From Mariprofundus sp. (GTDB lineage Bacteria > Pseudomonadota > Zetaproteobacteria > Mariprofundales > Mariprofundaceae), in the NCBI GenBank assembly GCA_021772845.1, contig JAJFLF010000247.1, forward strand, positions 1-5,224: a stretch of DNA of 5,224 nucleotides. Direction: 5' to 3'. The notes below the pieces were generated by a model that did not search any database, was not told the DNA's origin, and saw only the letters and a program-made list of their open reading frames with translations. Of the stretch, positions 4,988-5,224 are shown piece by piece. Within the stretch, counting starts at the first letter, position 1. Every line of letters starts with the position of its first letter. The translations under genes and the position numbers were made by a program.

Positions 4988-5004
4988 AATACGTGTTGCG
5001 TATT
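4988..5004 (+). other. Short hairpin after the cytochrome
   Basis: AATACG (4988-4993) pairs perfectly with CGTATT (4999-5004) around a TGTTG loop, five bases after the final TAG. It is followed by AT-rich DNA without a clear U-run. It may protect the mRNA end or help termination together with the stronger hairpin at 5014. Confidence 0.35.
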
Positions 5005-5013
5005 TATAAATAA

Positions 5014-5045
5014 AAGGTGGGGGAGAAATCCCCTGCCTTGTTTAT
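5014..5045 (+). terminator. Probable intrinsic terminator of the operon
   Basis: AAGGTGGGGG (5014-5023) can pair along all ten bases with CCCCTGCCTT (5030-5039) in RNA, with two central G-U wobbles and a 6-nt AGAAAT loop. GTTTAT follows, a short U-rich tail. This would end the globin-ncg operon and make the gene at 5095 a separate unit, unless the terminator is leaky. Confidence 0.55.
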
Positions 5046-5083
5046 AAAAGGTTATGGCCTGTATGTTTTGAAAGAATGGAACT

Positions 5084-5088
5084 AGGAG
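5084..5088 (+). promoter_or_regulatory. Shine-Dalgarno that selects the GTG start at 5095
   Basis: AGGAG lies six bases before GTG 5095-5097. The overlapping ATG at 5093 is in another frame and reads ATG TGC TAA, so it encodes only two residues. GTG is the start that opens a long frame. Confidence 0.65.
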
Positions 5089-5094
5089 AGAAAT

Positions 5095-5224
5095 GTGCTA
5101 ACTAAAAAGCTGATATTTACCTTGGGATTACTGTTTTTTATAGTCTCAAACATTGGTGGTTATGTCTATAAGGTTGAAAGTCTGCCAGTAATCATTCCAC
5201 AAAAAAGCATCCAGGCAAATATGG
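5095..5224 (+). CDS. N-terminus of an exported or membrane-anchored protein (partial)
   Basis: An open frame from GTG 5095 runs for 43 codons off the window end. The protein starts MLTKKLIFTLGLLFFIVSN: two lysines, then a hydrophobic stretch (about residues 6-22) and a polar region with VESLPVIIPQ. This is a signal peptide or single N-terminal anchor pointing to the periplasm. The family cannot be told from so little sequence. In Nitrosomonas-type clusters nirK follows the ncg genes, so a nitrite reductase or another NO-related periplasmic protein is possible, but nothing here proves it. It sits 50 bp beyond a probable terminator, so may have its own promoter. Confidence 0.6.
   Translation, partial: MLTKKLIFTLGLLFFIVSNIGGYVYKVESLPVIIPQKSIQANM

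Overview
The window reads as a proteobacterial nitrogen-oxide locus with moderate-to-low GC (roughly mid-40s % by eye, with a very AT-rich divergent promoter). It carries a divergent NsrR-type nitric-oxide sensor gene and a rightward operon of two group-I truncated haemoglobins, a ferredoxin-type NAD(P)H reductase, a two-domain multicopper oxidase and a multihaem cytochrome c. The multicopper oxidase plus cytochrome order, next to nsrR, resembles the ncgABC-nirK cluster of ammonia oxidisers such as Nitrosomonas, also seen in some methylotrophs. A beta- or gammaproteobacterial nitrifier, methylotroph or denitrifier is the best guess; the species cannot be fixed from this sequence.

Layout. Bases 1-105 hold the tail of an unrelated rightward gene, followed directly by a terminator-like hairpin (106-140). 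nsrR lies on the minus strand (660-193). The 236-bp divergent region (661-896) is dense in structure: a 33-bp-period tandem repeat, a sigma70-like promoter, short palindromes and a leader inverted repeat. Then come glbN (897-1262), a membrane-anchored glbN paralogue (1275-1775), the reductase (1807-2766), the ncgA-like oxidase (2824-3879) and a triheme cytochrome c (from 3882) that is interrupted by an in-frame TAA at 4851; its missing C-terminus is still encoded in frame to 4982. A hairpin terminator follows (5014-5045), then the start of a new exported or membrane protein with a GTG start (5095 to the window edge).

Working model (inference). NO relieves NsrR repression. The two globins, one soluble and one tethered to the membrane, oxidise NO to nitrate, and the [2Fe-2S]/FAD reductase re-reduces them. 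Together these act as a split version of flavohaemoglobin. The periplasmic copper oxidase and cytochrome c are the nitrite/NO-linked electron-transfer partners known from ncg clusters. 

The main oddities are the nonsense codon in the cytochrome, a 22-bp tandem duplication in its signal-peptide region whose two copies are read in different frames, an apparent gene-conversion patch between the two globins, and the tandemly duplicated promoter element.
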